Part shown: piece by piece, positions 7,492 through 15,802 of the stretch
Layout of the letters: every line of letters begins with the position of its first letter
Position numbering within the stretch: position 1 is the stretch's first letter
NCBI RefSeq assembly: GCF_020523625.1
Contig: NZ_JAJAQH010000006.1
Location: 1,240,001-1,304,000 of the forward strand
From: Methylovorus menthalis
GTDB taxonomy: Bacteria; Pseudomonadota; Gammaproteobacteria; Burkholderiales; Methylophilaceae
Reading direction: 5' to 3'
Length of the DNA: 64,000 nucleotides
Position numbers and translations under genes: made by a program
Notes under the pieces: model-generated
Databases searched by the model: none
Told to the model about the DNA's origin: nothing
Seen by the model: only the letters and a program-made list of their open reading frames with translations

Positions 7492-8904
7492 CTATGTTTG
7501 ATTGATATCCAGTGGGATGAGGGCGCGGGTAAGCATGCCATGTCCAGGCGAAGACTGGATTTCGAGATTGCCACCAATCGCCATGACGCGGTGACGCATG
7601 CCGGATAAGCCGTGGGTAGTACCGCCGCTGACGCTGAGATCCGCCCCGACACCATTGTCTTCAATTTCAAGCTTGACGAAGGCCAGCTCGGCCATGAGGT
7701 GTATCGATACTTTGCTCGCCTTGGCGTACTTGCTGGCGTTATTCAGTGTTTCCTGCACGACGCGGTACACAATCAAGCCGATGGTATCGCCAAACTTGAC
7801 GCTCTCGTCCGGCAAAACAAGGTTAAGCTCCCACTGATTGCGCTCGGCCATATCCGAAATCAGCGAACGCAAGGCCGCCCAGAAACCGAAGGTGGCCAGC
7901 ATGGAGGGATGCAGGTCCTGCACCACCTGGCGCTTGAACTGGATACCCTGGTCAATGTAACGCATGGTTTTTGCGAGCTTGTCCGCCACATCGGGGAAGG
8001 TATCGCGGGTTTTACGCGTCACCCAGGAAATGTCCATCTTGGTCGCCGTCAGGATCGACCCCAGTTCATCATGCAGCTCACGCGCAAGCTTCTCGCGCTC
8101 ACGCTCCACGTCTGACTGATACCCTAGGGCCAGCGTGCGCAGCAACTGTGTACGCGAGTTGAGCTGGCTCTCATAGGTATGGACCTCTTCTTCAAGACGC
8201 TGGCGCAATTTGTCGCGCATGGACATTTCGCTCAGCAATTGCCGGATAACCAGAATTACCAGCACCAGCAAGACCAGCGAAGTACCGACAATGGCAATGC
8301 GGGTGTAGAGCACGCTGTTACGGCGTTTCATCACAAGCTTGTTGAGGGCATCATTTTGCTGGGTAAGCAAGGTAGCAATATAACCATTCAGCTTGAGCAT
8401 CTCCTGCACGCCCTGATCGAGGTCAACTACACTATTGGCTTCGAGAGTGCGATTGGCATGCGCCAGCGCCATGGTGAGCTTCATTTCTGCGGCTTTTGCC
8501 TCCAGCGTACCGCTCACCGTCATCAACCAGTCTTTTTCATTATTGACCGGCATGCGACTGCTATCCTCTGTCACAAGACCACGCAGCCTGCGTATATCCA
8601 GCCGCGCAGCCGCCACCGCATCGTTGAAGGTGGTGGCATACATATCCTTTTTGGTCAGCAGATAGCCCCGCTGGGCACTTTCAGCTTCCGTCACGCGATA
8701 GCGCAAGTCTGATAGCGTGGAGATATTGTTGCGGATGACAAAGATATCTTCCGCCAACCGGCTGATCGACACGATCCAGCCATCGGCAATCACTACCGCC
8801 AGCAAGGTCAGTGTCATCGCGGCAATCAGGGTAGCCACCACACGGCCACCCAGCTTTTCAATCACACGTTCCGTCTGGGTCCAGATTTTTTTCATTAAAG
8901 TCAT
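7492..8904 (-). CDS. CHASE3 sensor histidine kinase, NarX/DegS-type
   Basis: Membrane sensor kinase of 470 residues. Order: transmembrane helix (about 22-45), periplasmic CHASE3-type helical sensor (about 50-195, containing AESAQRGYLLT), second helix (about 202-222), coiled-coil linker, HisKA_3 dimerisation domain with phospho-acceptor His278 in ARELHDELGS, and HATPase with N-box QETLNNASKYA (about 385-395) and DNGVGAD (about 417-422). HisKA_3 kinases pair with LuxR/NarL-type regulators, and one lies at 10291-10923. It is divergent from the DUF1328 gene. Start uncertain: ATG at 8904 or 8895, neither with a clear ribosome binding site. The stimulus is unknown. Confidence 0.88.
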   Translation of the reverse strand: MTLMKKIWTQTERVIEKLGGRVVATLIAAMTLTLLAVVIADGWIVSISRLAEDIFVIRNNISTLSDLRYRVTEAESAQRGYLLTKKDMYATTFNDAVAAARLDIRRLRGLVTEDSSRMPVNNEKDWLMTVSGTLEAKAAEMKLTMALAHANRTLEANSVVDLDQGVQEMLKLNGYIATLLTQQNDALNKLVMKRRNSVLYTRIAIVGTSLVLLVLVILVIRQLLSEMSMRDKLRQRLEEEVHTYESQLNSRTQLLRTLALGYQSDVEREREKLARELHDELGSILTATKMDISWVTRKTRDTFPDVADKLAKTMRYIDQGIQFKRQVVQDLHPSMLATFGFWAALRSLISDMAERNQWELNLVLPDESVKFGDTIGLIVYRVVQETLNNASKYAKASKVSIHLMAELAFVKLEIEDNGVGADLSVSGGTTHGLSGMRHRVMAIGGNLEIQSSPGHGMLTRALIPLDINQT

Positions 8905-9014
8905 ATTTGAATTTGTAAGCGCTCTCTTACAAGCGTTTCAGAGTATCCCCTCTCATGGGGAAACGCCCAAGCCATTAAGCTGGGATCACTATTTAGCCAA
9001 GCAAGGAAAACGCA

Positions 9015-9176
9015 ATGCTTAACTATTCTATCGTGTTTTTGGTCATCGCCCTGATTGCAGCCTTATTCGGGTTTAGTGGCATCGCTGCAGGTGCGGCCGA
9101 AATTGCAAAAATCCTGTTCTACATCTTTCTGGTGATCTTTGTGATCTCATTATTGACAGGATTTTTCTCAAAGTAA
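9015..9176 (+). CDS. DUF1328 (YtjA-like) small membrane protein
   Basis: A 53-residue protein with two hydrophobic segments and little else: [20 protein letters not shown], then a small-residue turn ([12 protein letters not shown]), then a second helix ending in FFSK. This is the DUF1328/YtjA pattern. Such proteins are often stress-induced, but their function is not known. The ATG follows AAGGA with 8-base spacing. It is the first plus-strand gene after the divergent kinase and lies 40 bases upstream of the DUF883 gene. Confidence 0.85.
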   Translation: MLNYSIVFLVIALIAALFGFSGIAAGAAEIAKILFYIFLVIFVISLLTGFFSK

Positions 9177-9216
9177 TCAATTATTTCAATTAATTTTTTA
9201 AAACAAGGGAAACACT

Positions 9217-9639
9217 ATGTTTGGTACATCCAAAACGGAAGATCTGAAACAAAAAGCCGAATCGACTGCGGAAAACGTTAAAGACAATGTCACGGACATT
9301 GCACAGGATGCAAAAGTTGCCGCTGAAAAACTGAAAGACAAGCTGCAGGATAAATCGAATGCCTCCAAGGATGAAATTCTGGCGTTGCTGGAAAATGTAA
9401 AAGCCTTGCTGGAATCCAACGATCCCGGCGAGAAACTGGAAACCCTCAAAGACCAGCTGAGCACGCAGCTTAGCGACTGGAGCAATACCTTGCGCGGAGA
9501 AGTCCAGCAAGCCTTCAAAGTGGGTGAAACACGCTCCAAGCAGATTGTGCGCAAGCGTACCCTGCTAAGCCTGTCTGTGGTCTTCGGTACAGGTGCCGCT
9601 CTCGGCTATCTGCTCGGCAGTCACCATAACGAAGAGTAA
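9217..9639 (+). CDS. DUF883 (YqjD/ElaB-like) membrane-anchored protein
   Basis: Protein of 140 residues. Most of it is a charged, lysine- and glutamate-rich helical region with heptad-like character (about 5-110). A C-terminal anchor with small residues follows (LSVVFGTGAALGYLLGS, about 116-135). This is the layout of DUF883 proteins such as ElaB and YqjD, inner-membrane proteins that in E. coli are RpoS-controlled and, for YqjD, bind ribosomes. AAGGGA precedes the start. It is an apparent member of the stress operon 9015-10252. Confidence 0.85.
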   Translation: MFGTSKTEDLKQKAESTAENVKDNVTDIAQDAKVAAEKLKDKLQDKSNASKDEILALLENVKALLESNDPGEKLETLKDQLSTQLSDWSNTLRGEVQQAFKVGETRSKQIVRKRTLLSLSVVFGTGAALGYLLGSHHNEE

Positions 9640-9691
9640 TCGCAACATTGCCAGCTTGAATTTGCCAGCCAACGAGATAAGGAAATTGATC

Positions 9692-10252
9692 ATGGATGAA
9701 GTAATAACGCCCCCCGCGAGCGCCGACCAGTTGTTTAAACTGGACATGGCCACCATACGCAAAAACGCCCGCAAGAGCGTTGAGGATGGGGCCGAGACCC
9801 CCGGCTATGAAGCCAATCGGGAAGAAGTGATCAGGCACCTTAACTCGGCGCTGGCGACAGAGCTGGTATGCAGCTTGCGCTACAAGCGCCATTACTTTAC
9901 CGCCAAGGGCTTGAATTCCGAGGGCATAGCCAAGGAGTTCAATGTGCATGCGCAGGAAGAACTGGAGCACGCTGACCAGATCGCCGCCCGTATCGTCCAG
10001 TTAGGTGGAGAGCCGGATTTCTCTCCAGATGGGCTTGCAGGCCGTAGCCATGCCGATTATGTGCCCTGTCTGGACCTGCGTGAGATGATCAAGGAAAACC
10101 TGGTGGCAGAGCGTATCGCTATCGACACCTACCATGAACTCATCCATTATATTGGCGACAAAGACCCAACAACCCGCCGCTTGCTTGAAGGCATTCTGGC
10201 GACCGAGGAAGAGCACGCCGATGAGTTATCGGACTGGTTGGCTCGCTCCTGA
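9692..10252 (+). CDS. Ferritin-like (bacterioferritin-type) protein
   Basis: Four-helix-bundle ferritin-like protein of 186 residues. Metal-ligand patterns are visible: ATELVCSLRYKRH (first glutamate), AQEELEHADQI (ExxH), NLVAERIAIDTYHELI and ATEEEHADELSDWL (second ExxH). This matches the diiron centre of bacterioferritin or Dps-like relatives. The methionine that binds haem in classical bacterioferritin is not obvious, so it may be a non-haem form. The ATG at 9692 follows AAGGA; an upstream in-frame ATG overlaps the previous gene and lacks such a site. Iron storage or peroxide detoxification fits the stress context. Confidence 0.8.
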   Translation: MDEVITPPASADQLFKLDMATIRKNARKSVEDGAETPGYEANREEVIRHLNSALATELVCSLRYKRHYFTAKGLNSEGIAKEFNVHAQEELEHADQIAARIVQLGGEPDFSPDGLAGRSHADYVPCLDLREMIKENLVAERIAIDTYHELIHYIGDKDPTTRRLLEGILATEEEHADELSDWLARS

Positions 10253-10290
10253 CAGTATTCAATTACCCTAAGAGCAGACATATAAAAATC

Positions 10291-10923
10291 ATGAAAAAAA
10301 TATTATTGGTGGACGATCACAGCATTGTGCGGCAAGGCCTGCGCAATCTGATCGAACTGGAGTCGGACCTGGAAGTAGCGGGTGAAGCTGCTTCTGGCGT
10401 CGAAGCGATCAAACTGGTGCGTAACAACACCTATGACGTGGTGGTGATGGATATCTCGATGCCGGATAAAAACGGCGTAGATACCTTGCATGACCTGAAG
10501 CATGTGAATGCAGATCTCCCGGTATTGATACTGAGTGGTTATGCAGAGGAACAATATGCACTCAACCTGATGCGGAACGGTTGCAAAGGCTATTTATCGA
10601 AAGATGCAGAGCCTGAGGAAATCATTTCGGCGATTCGGGCGATTGCCAATGGCAAACGTTATATTTCGTCCGAACTGGCCGAACTGATGACCAATGAACT
10701 CAGCCATCCCACCGAGAAGCTATTGCATGAAACCTTGTCAGACCGCGAGTTTCAGGTGTTTTTCAAACTGGCTGGCGGCTTGAGTGCCACCGAAATTGCA
10801 GACGAGCTTTGTATCAGCGTAAAAACCGTCAGCACCTACCGGACACGCATTCTGGAAAAAATGAGTTTGAAAACCAATGCAGATTTAACGTATTACGCTA
10901 TCAAGAACGGCTTGATTACATGA
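10291..10923 (+). CDS. NarL/LuxR-type response regulator
   Basis: Two-domain transcription regulator of 210 residues. The receiver (1-120) has the acidic pocket DD (8-9), phospho-acceptor Asp54 (VVMDISMPDKNG) and Lys104. The DNA-binding LuxR-type helix-turn-helix spans about 146-207 (TLSDREFQVFFKLAGG; TEIADELCISVKTVSTYR). It is the probable partner of the HisKA_3 kinase at 7492-8904, on the other side of the DUF1328/DUF883/ferritin genes. It lies 38 bases after the ferritin-like gene and probably shares its transcript. The palindromes in the intergenic regions are candidate targets. Confidence 0.9.
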   Translation: MKKILLVDDHSIVRQGLRNLIELESDLEVAGEAASGVEAIKLVRNNTYDVVVMDISMPDKNGVDTLHDLKHVNADLPVLILSGYAEEQYALNLMRNGCKGYLSKDAEPEEIISAIRAIANGKRYISSELAELMTNELSHPTEKLLHETLSDREFQVFFKLAGGLSATEIADELCISVKTVSTYRTRILEKMSLKTNADLTYYAIKNGLIT

Positions 10924-11056
10924 AGCGGAACCGCGACCTCATCAGCGTTATGTCAGTGCTTGTAGGACAAGTGCGGATAGGAGCGATGTGCGCATTTCAT
11001 TATCATGCCACGAGTTTAACCAAGGAAAACAATCCTTCCAGCAGTATGGATTAACA

Positions 11057-11488
11057 ATGTCTGTAGCCAATGCACAACTTTCTACACAGCACCCCTATAT
11101 GAGAGTCTTGCTCATTGAAGACTCCGCCCTGTTGCGGGAAACCATCATGGAGACCTTGTCATCGTGCGATGGCTTGGTATTCGATGGGGTCGCTGCTACA
11201 CAGTCGGAAGCCTTCAAAATTCTGCGAGACCGCCCATTCGACCTTTTACTGGTCGACATAGAGCTGGCTGAAGGGAATGGGTTTGAAGTCATTCGCATGA
11301 CCCAGCGCGAAGACTTCCCCTACCCGCGCCCCAAATACATGATCCTGACTAACCATGCCCACGCGCATTATCGTCAGGAAGCCAAAGCCTTGGGGGTGGA
11401 TTATTTCTTTGACAAGTCGATGGACTTTGATAAAGCCATTGATACGCTAGAAGCGGAAGTCAAAAAGTTTGTGCCTGAAAACGATTAG
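11057..11488 (+). CDS. Stand-alone response-regulator receiver protein
   Basis: Protein of 143 residues containing only a receiver domain: LLIEDSALL (acidic pair near 21-22), Asp67 in LLVDIELAEGNG, MILTNH and Lys120 in YFFDKS. There is no output domain, as in CheY- or Spo0F-type relays. It follows the NarL-type regulator by about 130 bases and may modulate the same kinase. The ATG at 11057 is the most plausible start, but no strong ribosome binding site is seen; an ATG at 11099 is the alternative. Confidence 0.82.
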   Translation: MSVANAQLSTQHPYMRVLLIEDSALLRETIMETLSSCDGLVFDGVAATQSEAFKILRDRPFDLLLVDIELAEGNGFEVIRMTQREDFPYPRPKYMILTNHAHAHYRQEAKALGVDYFFDKSMDFDKAIDTLEAEVKKFVPEND

Positions 11489-11530
11489 ACTGCCGCCCGG
11501 CATTTAGCCGTCACTACTTCGTTATCGTTA

Positions 11531-11536
11531 TATAAT
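11531..11536 (+). promoter_or_regulatory. Candidate -10 box for the guanidinium exporter transcript
   Basis: A perfect TATAAT lies 19 bases before the first riboswitch stem, which fits a transcript that begins just upstream of it. No convincing -35 hexamer is seen. Confidence 0.45.
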
Positions 11537-11551
11537 TCGAACTAACATTCT

Positions 11552-11604
11552 TCCAGCTTGGGGACGACCCTGAGCTTGCATTTATTATCGGGACGACCCG
11601 GCAA
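11552..11604 (+). promoter_or_regulatory. Guanidine-II riboswitch (mini-ykkC)
   Basis: Two hairpins each present the loop ACGA closed by GGG/CCC, the signature of mini-ykkC RNAs. The first stem (11554-11576) has nine continuous pairs (AGCUUGGGG with CCCUGAGCU). The second (11588-11602) has five (UCGGG with CCCGG). They are separated by a short A/U-rich linker. The second stem ends a few bases before AAAGGGG, the probable ribosome binding site of the exporter gene. Free CCC from the second stem could pair with that site, so guanidinium binding would expose it. The downstream Gdx-type exporter is the expected target. Confidence 0.92.
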
Positions 11605-11613
11605 AGGGGTCAT

Positions 11614-11928
11614 ATGTCCTGGATATTACTCATACTGGCAGGCTTGTTTGAAATCGGCTTTACTACCTGCCTCAAACTCTCCGATACGTTCAGCAAACCA
11701 TGGCCTAGCCTGGGGTTTATCGTATGCGCCGGCATCAGCTTCTGGCTACTGATGCAAGCCACACGCGATATTCCCCTGGGAACCGCCTACGCCGTGTGGA
11801 CGGGCATTGGCGTACTCGGCACCGTCATTATTGGCATCGTCATGTTCAACGATCCGTTAAGCCCACTGCGCCTGGTGTTTCTTGTATTATTGATTGCGGC
11901 CGTGATCGGCCTCAAGGCGGTATCCTGA
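11614..11928 (+). CDS. gdx: Guanidinium exporter, SMR family (Gdx/SugE)
   Basis: Small multidrug-resistance family antiporter of 104 residues with four transmembrane helices. The essential glutamate is Glu13 (ILAGLFEIGFTTCLKLS), and the Gdx/SugE-type second half GTAYAVWTGIGVLGTVIIG is present. Members of this subgroup export guanidinium in exchange for protons. The assignment is strengthened by the guanidine-II riboswitch immediately upstream. AAAGGGG lies 6 bases before the ATG. SugE is an older name for the same subgroup. Confidence 0.93.
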   Translation: MSWILLILAGLFEIGFTTCLKLSDTFSKPWPSLGFIVCAGISFWLLMQATRDIPLGTAYAVWTGIGVLGTVIIGIVMFNDPLSPLRLVFLVLLIAAVIGLKAVS

Positions 11929-12014
11929 GGTTGATTGACCACACGCCAGATTCTTTACTTTAGTGCTTAAACGATTGATTTATTAAATTAACACTCGCCA
12001 ACGCTGGACACACC

Positions 12015-12509
12015 ATGTCATTGGAAACCTGGGAATTATTGAGTTACGTCGTCACTGTTTTCGGCTTGCCGCTGGCGATCTTTTCCTTTGTGCTGGAACA
12101 GCGCAAGGAACGTGAAAACGAAGAGGAAGAGGTCTATCAGGAGCTATCAGACGCGTATACCGACTTTCTCAAGCTGGTCATGGCGAATCCCGACCTCAAG
12201 CTGCGCTCACAGAGTGCCAGCCAGGAGCTGAACGAGGAGCAACGCGAACGCATGCTGGTGTTGTTTGAAATCCTGGTATCGCTGTTCGAGCGGGCCTACC
12301 TGCTGGCGTACGAAGAAAAGATGGTTGGCAAGCAGTTGCGCCGCTGGCGCTCGTGGGATGACTACATGCGCGAATGGTGCCGCCGCGATGACTTCCGAAA
12401 CACCCTGCCGCGCCTGCTGCATGGCGAGGATCCGGATTTTGCTACCTATATCCGCAATCTGGCCCTGCAGGAAACGACGCGCTTGCCGGAAACCACCGTT
12501 TCTACTTAA
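12015..12509 (+). CDS. Conserved hypothetical protein with one N-terminal membrane helix
   Basis: Protein of 164 residues that I do not recognise. A hydrophobic segment at about residues 6-27 (WELLSYVVTVFGLPLAIFSF) is followed by a highly charged, mostly helical cytoplasmic part (EQRKERENEEEEVYQELSDAY, and a WRSWDDYMREWCRRDDF block near 112-128). The W/D-rich block is likely a structural signature of its family. It appears to be a single-gene unit convergent with the TraB/GumN gene, whose stop lies 7 bases away. Confidence 0.75.
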   Translation: MSLETWELLSYVVTVFGLPLAIFSFVLEQRKERENEEEEVYQELSDAYTDFLKLVMANPDLKLRSQSASQELNEEQRERMLVLFEILVSLFERAYLLAYEEKMVGKQLRRWRSWDDYMREWCRRDDFRNTLPRLLHGEDPDFATYIRNLALQETTRLPETTVST

Positions 12510-12516
12510 GCATTTT

Positions 12517-13383
12517 CTACCTGAGGCGTTTCAGCTTGTAGCCTGCCTGTTGCAGTTGGGTCAGCAAGCCGCGCTTGCCCGCCAGATGCGCCGCACCGAC
12601 TGCTACAAATACCGATTTATCCCTTGCTTCGGCATCGATACGCGGCGCCATGAGATCATTTCGATCATCAAGCAACTTCACGCGCAGCTTGGCCCACAGC
12701 GCCGGAGGCAACAGATTGCCGGTCATGCGCGTATCAATATCGGCAATGCGCGCAGGGTCGCCTTTCAGATAGGCGTTCACCAGCATCTCGTAATCACGCT
12801 CCTTGTCGCGCTGGCTGCGCTTTAATACAGCTCGCAGCATGCCTAGCTGCTCTTCCTGGCGCAGGCTGTCCAGCAGGCCGAAGTGCTCTTCCGACGTTTC
12901 CAGGCCTTTGACATCACGCCCCAGATCACGCGCTTTGGCATAGAGCTGAATGTCCTGGGTATAGGGGCCCTGCGGCCGGGGCAGATCAAACACCACGGCC
13001 AGTAGCCACGGCTTCATCTGCATGGCGATACTGCCTATGGCGTGCACTTCTGCTAGCGCCTTTACCTGATCCAGTTCGCTGGCAGTCAGGACCTCCTGCA
13101 ACTGCTGATCAGGATTGAGATAGACGTTTTGATCCTTGGGCGGCAGGGTTTCCATCATGAACACATCCACCTCGCCCAGCGCCTTCAACACCGCCGGGGC
13201 GAAATCATTGACCCTCGCATCATCGGTATGCACGGTACCAAACAGGTAGCTGACTTTGCCACCGGGCACCTGCATTTGCCATAGCAAGGGGCGATCAGCC
13301 GCCTGGGCTGATACGACAGCCAGCAGACTTAGTCCAAGCAGCAACCGGACCGTGAGAGAAATGGAATACGATGTGAGCGACAT
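12517..13383 (-). CDS. TraB/GumN family exported protein
   Basis: Protein of 288 residues with a signal peptide (MSLTSYSISL... to AQAA near residue 29). The mature part has TraB/GumN hallmarks: LLWQMQVPGGKVSYLFGTVHTDD near the start, VDVFMMETLP, and SVFVAVGAAHLAGKRGLL near the end. The conserved GTVH and GAAHL histidines suggest a metallo-protease-like (TIKI/ChaN-related) fold, which is family knowledge rather than proof. The ATG at 13383 is chosen over an upstream one because the signal peptide begins there. Confidence 0.8.
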   Translation of the reverse strand: MSLTSYSISLTVRLLLGLSLLAVVSAQAADRPLLWQMQVPGGKVSYLFGTVHTDDARVNDFAPAVLKALGEVDVFMMETLPPKDQNVYLNPDQQLQEVLTASELDQVKALAEVHAIGSIAMQMKPWLLAVVFDLPRPQGPYTQDIQLYAKARDLGRDVKGLETSEEHFGLLDSLRQEEQLGMLRAVLKRSQRDKERDYEMLVNAYLKGDPARIADIDTRMTGNLLPPALWAKLRVKLLDDRNDLMAPRIDAEARDKSVFVAVGAAHLAGKRGLLTQLQQAGYKLKRLR

Positions 13384-13443
13384 GGTGAAACACCTGAACC
13401 AATGGTAAACAGGTGTCCATTCTCGCATTGATATGGCTTGGGG

Positions 13444-13479
13444 AGCACCCTGCATTGCTTTGAGCATTTGCAGGGTGCT
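13444..13479. repeat. Inverted repeat between the YgiQ and TraB/GumN genes
   Basis: AGCACCCTGCA and TGCAGGGTGCT form perfect 11-base arms around a 14-base loop in the 154-base gap. No T-run follows; it may be a transcription or mRNA-stability hairpin. Confidence 0.45.
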
Positions 13480-13506
13480 TAAGACCAAGAGACTAAGAGA
13501 TCGAAG

Positions 13507-13528
13507 GATTCAGGCGCATGCCTGAATC
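13507..13528 (-). terminator. Probable terminator hairpin of the YgiQ gene
   Basis: GATTCAGGC and GCCTGAATC pair around GCAT, starting 10 bases past the YgiQ stop codon. Placement suits a terminator, but there is no T-run. Confidence 0.45.
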
Positions 13529-13537
13529 ACTGCGGAA

Positions 13538-15682
13538 TTAACGAGCGGTCTGCTTTTGCTTGAAAGGCGTTTTCTTGGCGGGCAAGGCACGGCCTTTCAT
13601 CTCGGGCCGACGGGATTTATTGACCGCAGGCACGATAGGCTGAAAAGCAGGCACCAGGTGTTTCTTGCCATTGCCAATCAGGTCTGCCCGGCCCATTTTC
13701 TTCAAGGCTTCACGTAGCATCGGCCAGTTATTGGGGTCGTGGTAGCGGATAAACGCTTTGTGCAAGCGCCGCACACCACCCGCCTTGGGGATAGGTACCG
13801 CTTCACTGTCCGCCGTGACCTTGCGCAGCGGGTTTTTGCCGGAGTGATACATGGCGGTGGCCATCGCCATGGGCGTGGGGGTGAAGGTCTGCACCTGATC
13901 CAGCTTGAAGTCGTATTTCTTGAGCCACAACGCCAGATTCAGCATGTCTTCATCCGTGGTTCCAGGATGCGCGGCAATGAAATACGGGATCAGGTATTGC
14001 TGCTTGCCCGCTTCCTTGGAGAAGCGCTCAAACATTTCCTTGAACTTGTCATACGCCCCCATGCCCGGCTTCATCATCTTGGACAGTACGTTTTCTTCGC
14101 TGTGCTCAGGCGCAATCTTGAGATAACCGCCCACGTGATGCTGCACCAGCTCCTTGACGTACTCAGGGGATGTCACCGCCAGATCGTAGCGCAGGCCGGA
14201 GCCAACCAGTATCTTCTTCACGCCCTTGATATCGCGCGCCTTGCGGTAAAGCTGAATCAGGGCCGAATGGTCGGTATTGAGGTTTTCGCAGATGCCGGGA
14301 TACACGCAGGACAGCTTTCGGCAGGATTGCTCGATTTTTTCGCTCTTGCAGGCCATGCGGTACATATTGGCGGTCGGGCCACCCAGGTCGGAAATAATGC
14401 CGGTAAAGCCTTCGACCTTGTCCCGGATTTCCACAATCTCGTTGAGGATGGATTCCTCGGAGCGGCTTTGAATGATGCGGCCTTCGTGCTCGGTAATCGA
14501 GCAGAAGGTACAGCCGCCAAAGCAGCCGCGCATGATGTTGACGGAGAAACGGATCATCTCCCAGGCCGGGATGCGGGCATCCTGATACACCGGGTGCGGC
14601 TTGCGCGCATAGGGCAAGTCGTAAACATAATCCATTTCTTTGGTCGTGAGCGGAATGGGCGGTGGATTAAGCCAGACCTCGCGATCGCCATGGCGCTGCA
14701 CCAGCGCACGGGCATTGCCGGGATTAGCTTCCAGATGCAGCACGCGCGATGCATGGGCATACAGCACCGGATCCTTGATCACATCTTCATAGGCGGGCAA
14801 ACGCACCACCTGCTTGCTGCGGTCGGCCTTGGGCTTGCGCACGATCTGAATGGCACTCACGCCTTCAGGCAAGGCAGGCTTGGCATCGATCTTGTCGTCG
14901 GTTTCGCAACTGGAACCCGCGCCCATTTTCATTTCATAGGGGTCCACATGCACGTCGACCTTGCCGGGACGATCCAGATTGGTCGACGCAATTTCATCCC
15001 ACCCTTCGGGGATGCGCTTGCGTAGGAAAGCTGTGCCGCGAATATCCGTGATATCCAGAATATTATCGCCACGGGCGATGCGGTGACTCAGCTCGACCAG
15101 TGCGCGTTCGGCATTGCCGTAAAGCAGGATATCGGCTTTTGAATCCACCAGAATGGAGCGGCGCACCTTGTCAGACCAGTAATCGTAATGCGCAATGCGG
15201 CGCAGGCTAGCCTCAATGCTGCCGATGACCAGTGGCACATCAGGATATGCCTCGCGGCAGCGCTGCGAGTAAACCAGCACCGCGCGGTCCGGGCGCTTGC
15301 CGGCCTCGGCGTTGGGGGTATAGGCATCGTCCGAACGAATCTTGCGGTCCGCCGTATAGCGGTTGACCATGGAATCCATATTGCCAGCAGTCACGCCGAA
15401 ATACAGATTAGGCTTACCTAAAGTTTTAAAGGCATCGGCCGATAACCAGTCAGGCTGGGCGAGAATGCCCACCCGGAAGCCTTGTGCTTCCAAGAGACGT
15501 CCGACCAGTGCCATACCGAAACTCGGGTGATCAATGTAGGCATCGCCCGTCACCAGAATAATGTCGCAACTATCCCAGCCGCGGGCATCCATTTCAGCAC
15601 GGGTCATGGGGAGTACAGGGGCAGTACCGAAGCGTTTTGCCCAGTACGGGCGATAAGCGTTGATTGAGCGTGGTGTTTCCAT
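13538..15682 (-). CDS. ygiQ: YgiQ family radical SAM protein
   Basis: Radical S-adenosylmethionine enzyme of 714 residues, reaction unknown. An N-terminal domain (about 1-330) opens with [18 protein letters not shown] and contains [17 protein letters not shown], typical of UPF0313. The Fe4S4 site is [10 protein letters not shown] near residue 388, with cysteines spaced CxxxCxxC. Later blocks [10 protein letters not shown] and [10 protein letters not shown] match the family. A basic low-complexity C-terminus ends the protein ([12 protein letters not shown]). Length fits YgiQ (about 700-740). It is a lone transcription unit, divergent from the FadL-type porin gene. Confidence 0.92.
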   Translation of the reverse strand: METPRSINAYRPYWAKRFGTAPVLPMTRAEMDARGWDSCDIILVTGDAYIDHPSFGMALVGRLLEAQGFRVGILAQPDWLSADAFKTLGKPNLYFGVTAGNMDSMVNRYTADRKIRSDDAYTPNAEAGKRPDRAVLVYSQRCREAYPDVPLVIGSIEASLRRIAHYDYWSDKVRRSILVDSKADILLYGNAERALVELSHRIARGDNILDITDIRGTAFLRKRIPEGWDEIASTNLDRPGKVDVHVDPYEMKMGAGSSCETDDKIDAKPALPEGVSAIQIVRKPKADRSKQVVRLPAYEDVIKDPVLYAHASRVLHLEANPGNARALVQRHGDREVWLNPPPIPLTTKEMDYVYDLPYARKPHPVYQDARIPAWEMIRFSVNIMRGCFGGCTFCSITEHEGRIIQSRSEESILNEIVEIRDKVEGFTGIISDLGGPTANMYRMACKSEKIEQSCRKLSCVYPGICENLNTDHSALIQLYRKARDIKGVKKILVGSGLRYDLAVTSPEYVKELVQHHVGGYLKIAPEHSEENVLSKMMKPGMGAYDKFKEMFERFSKEAGKQQYLIPYFIAAHPGTTDEDMLNLALWLKKYDFKLDQVQTFTPTPMAMATAMYHSGKNPLRKVTADSEAVPIPKAGGVRRLHKAFIRYHDPNNWPMLREALKKMGRADLIGNGKKHLVPAFQPIVPAVNKSRRPEMKGRALPAKKTPFKQKQTAR

Positions 15683-15802
15683 AGTTGACTATTTTACTCT
15701 GGAAACAAAAAATCGTCGCTACTGTATAACTATAAGCCACTGTTTTCGGCCAAACTATCAATTAGACAAACACCGGAAAACCGGGAACAACGGGACAAAC
15801 AA

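Noticed and set aside
13739-15025. 428-codon plus-strand frame opposite ygiQ
   Set aside because: Antisense shadow of a complete, well-recognised radical SAM gene; no family motifs or ribosome binding site.
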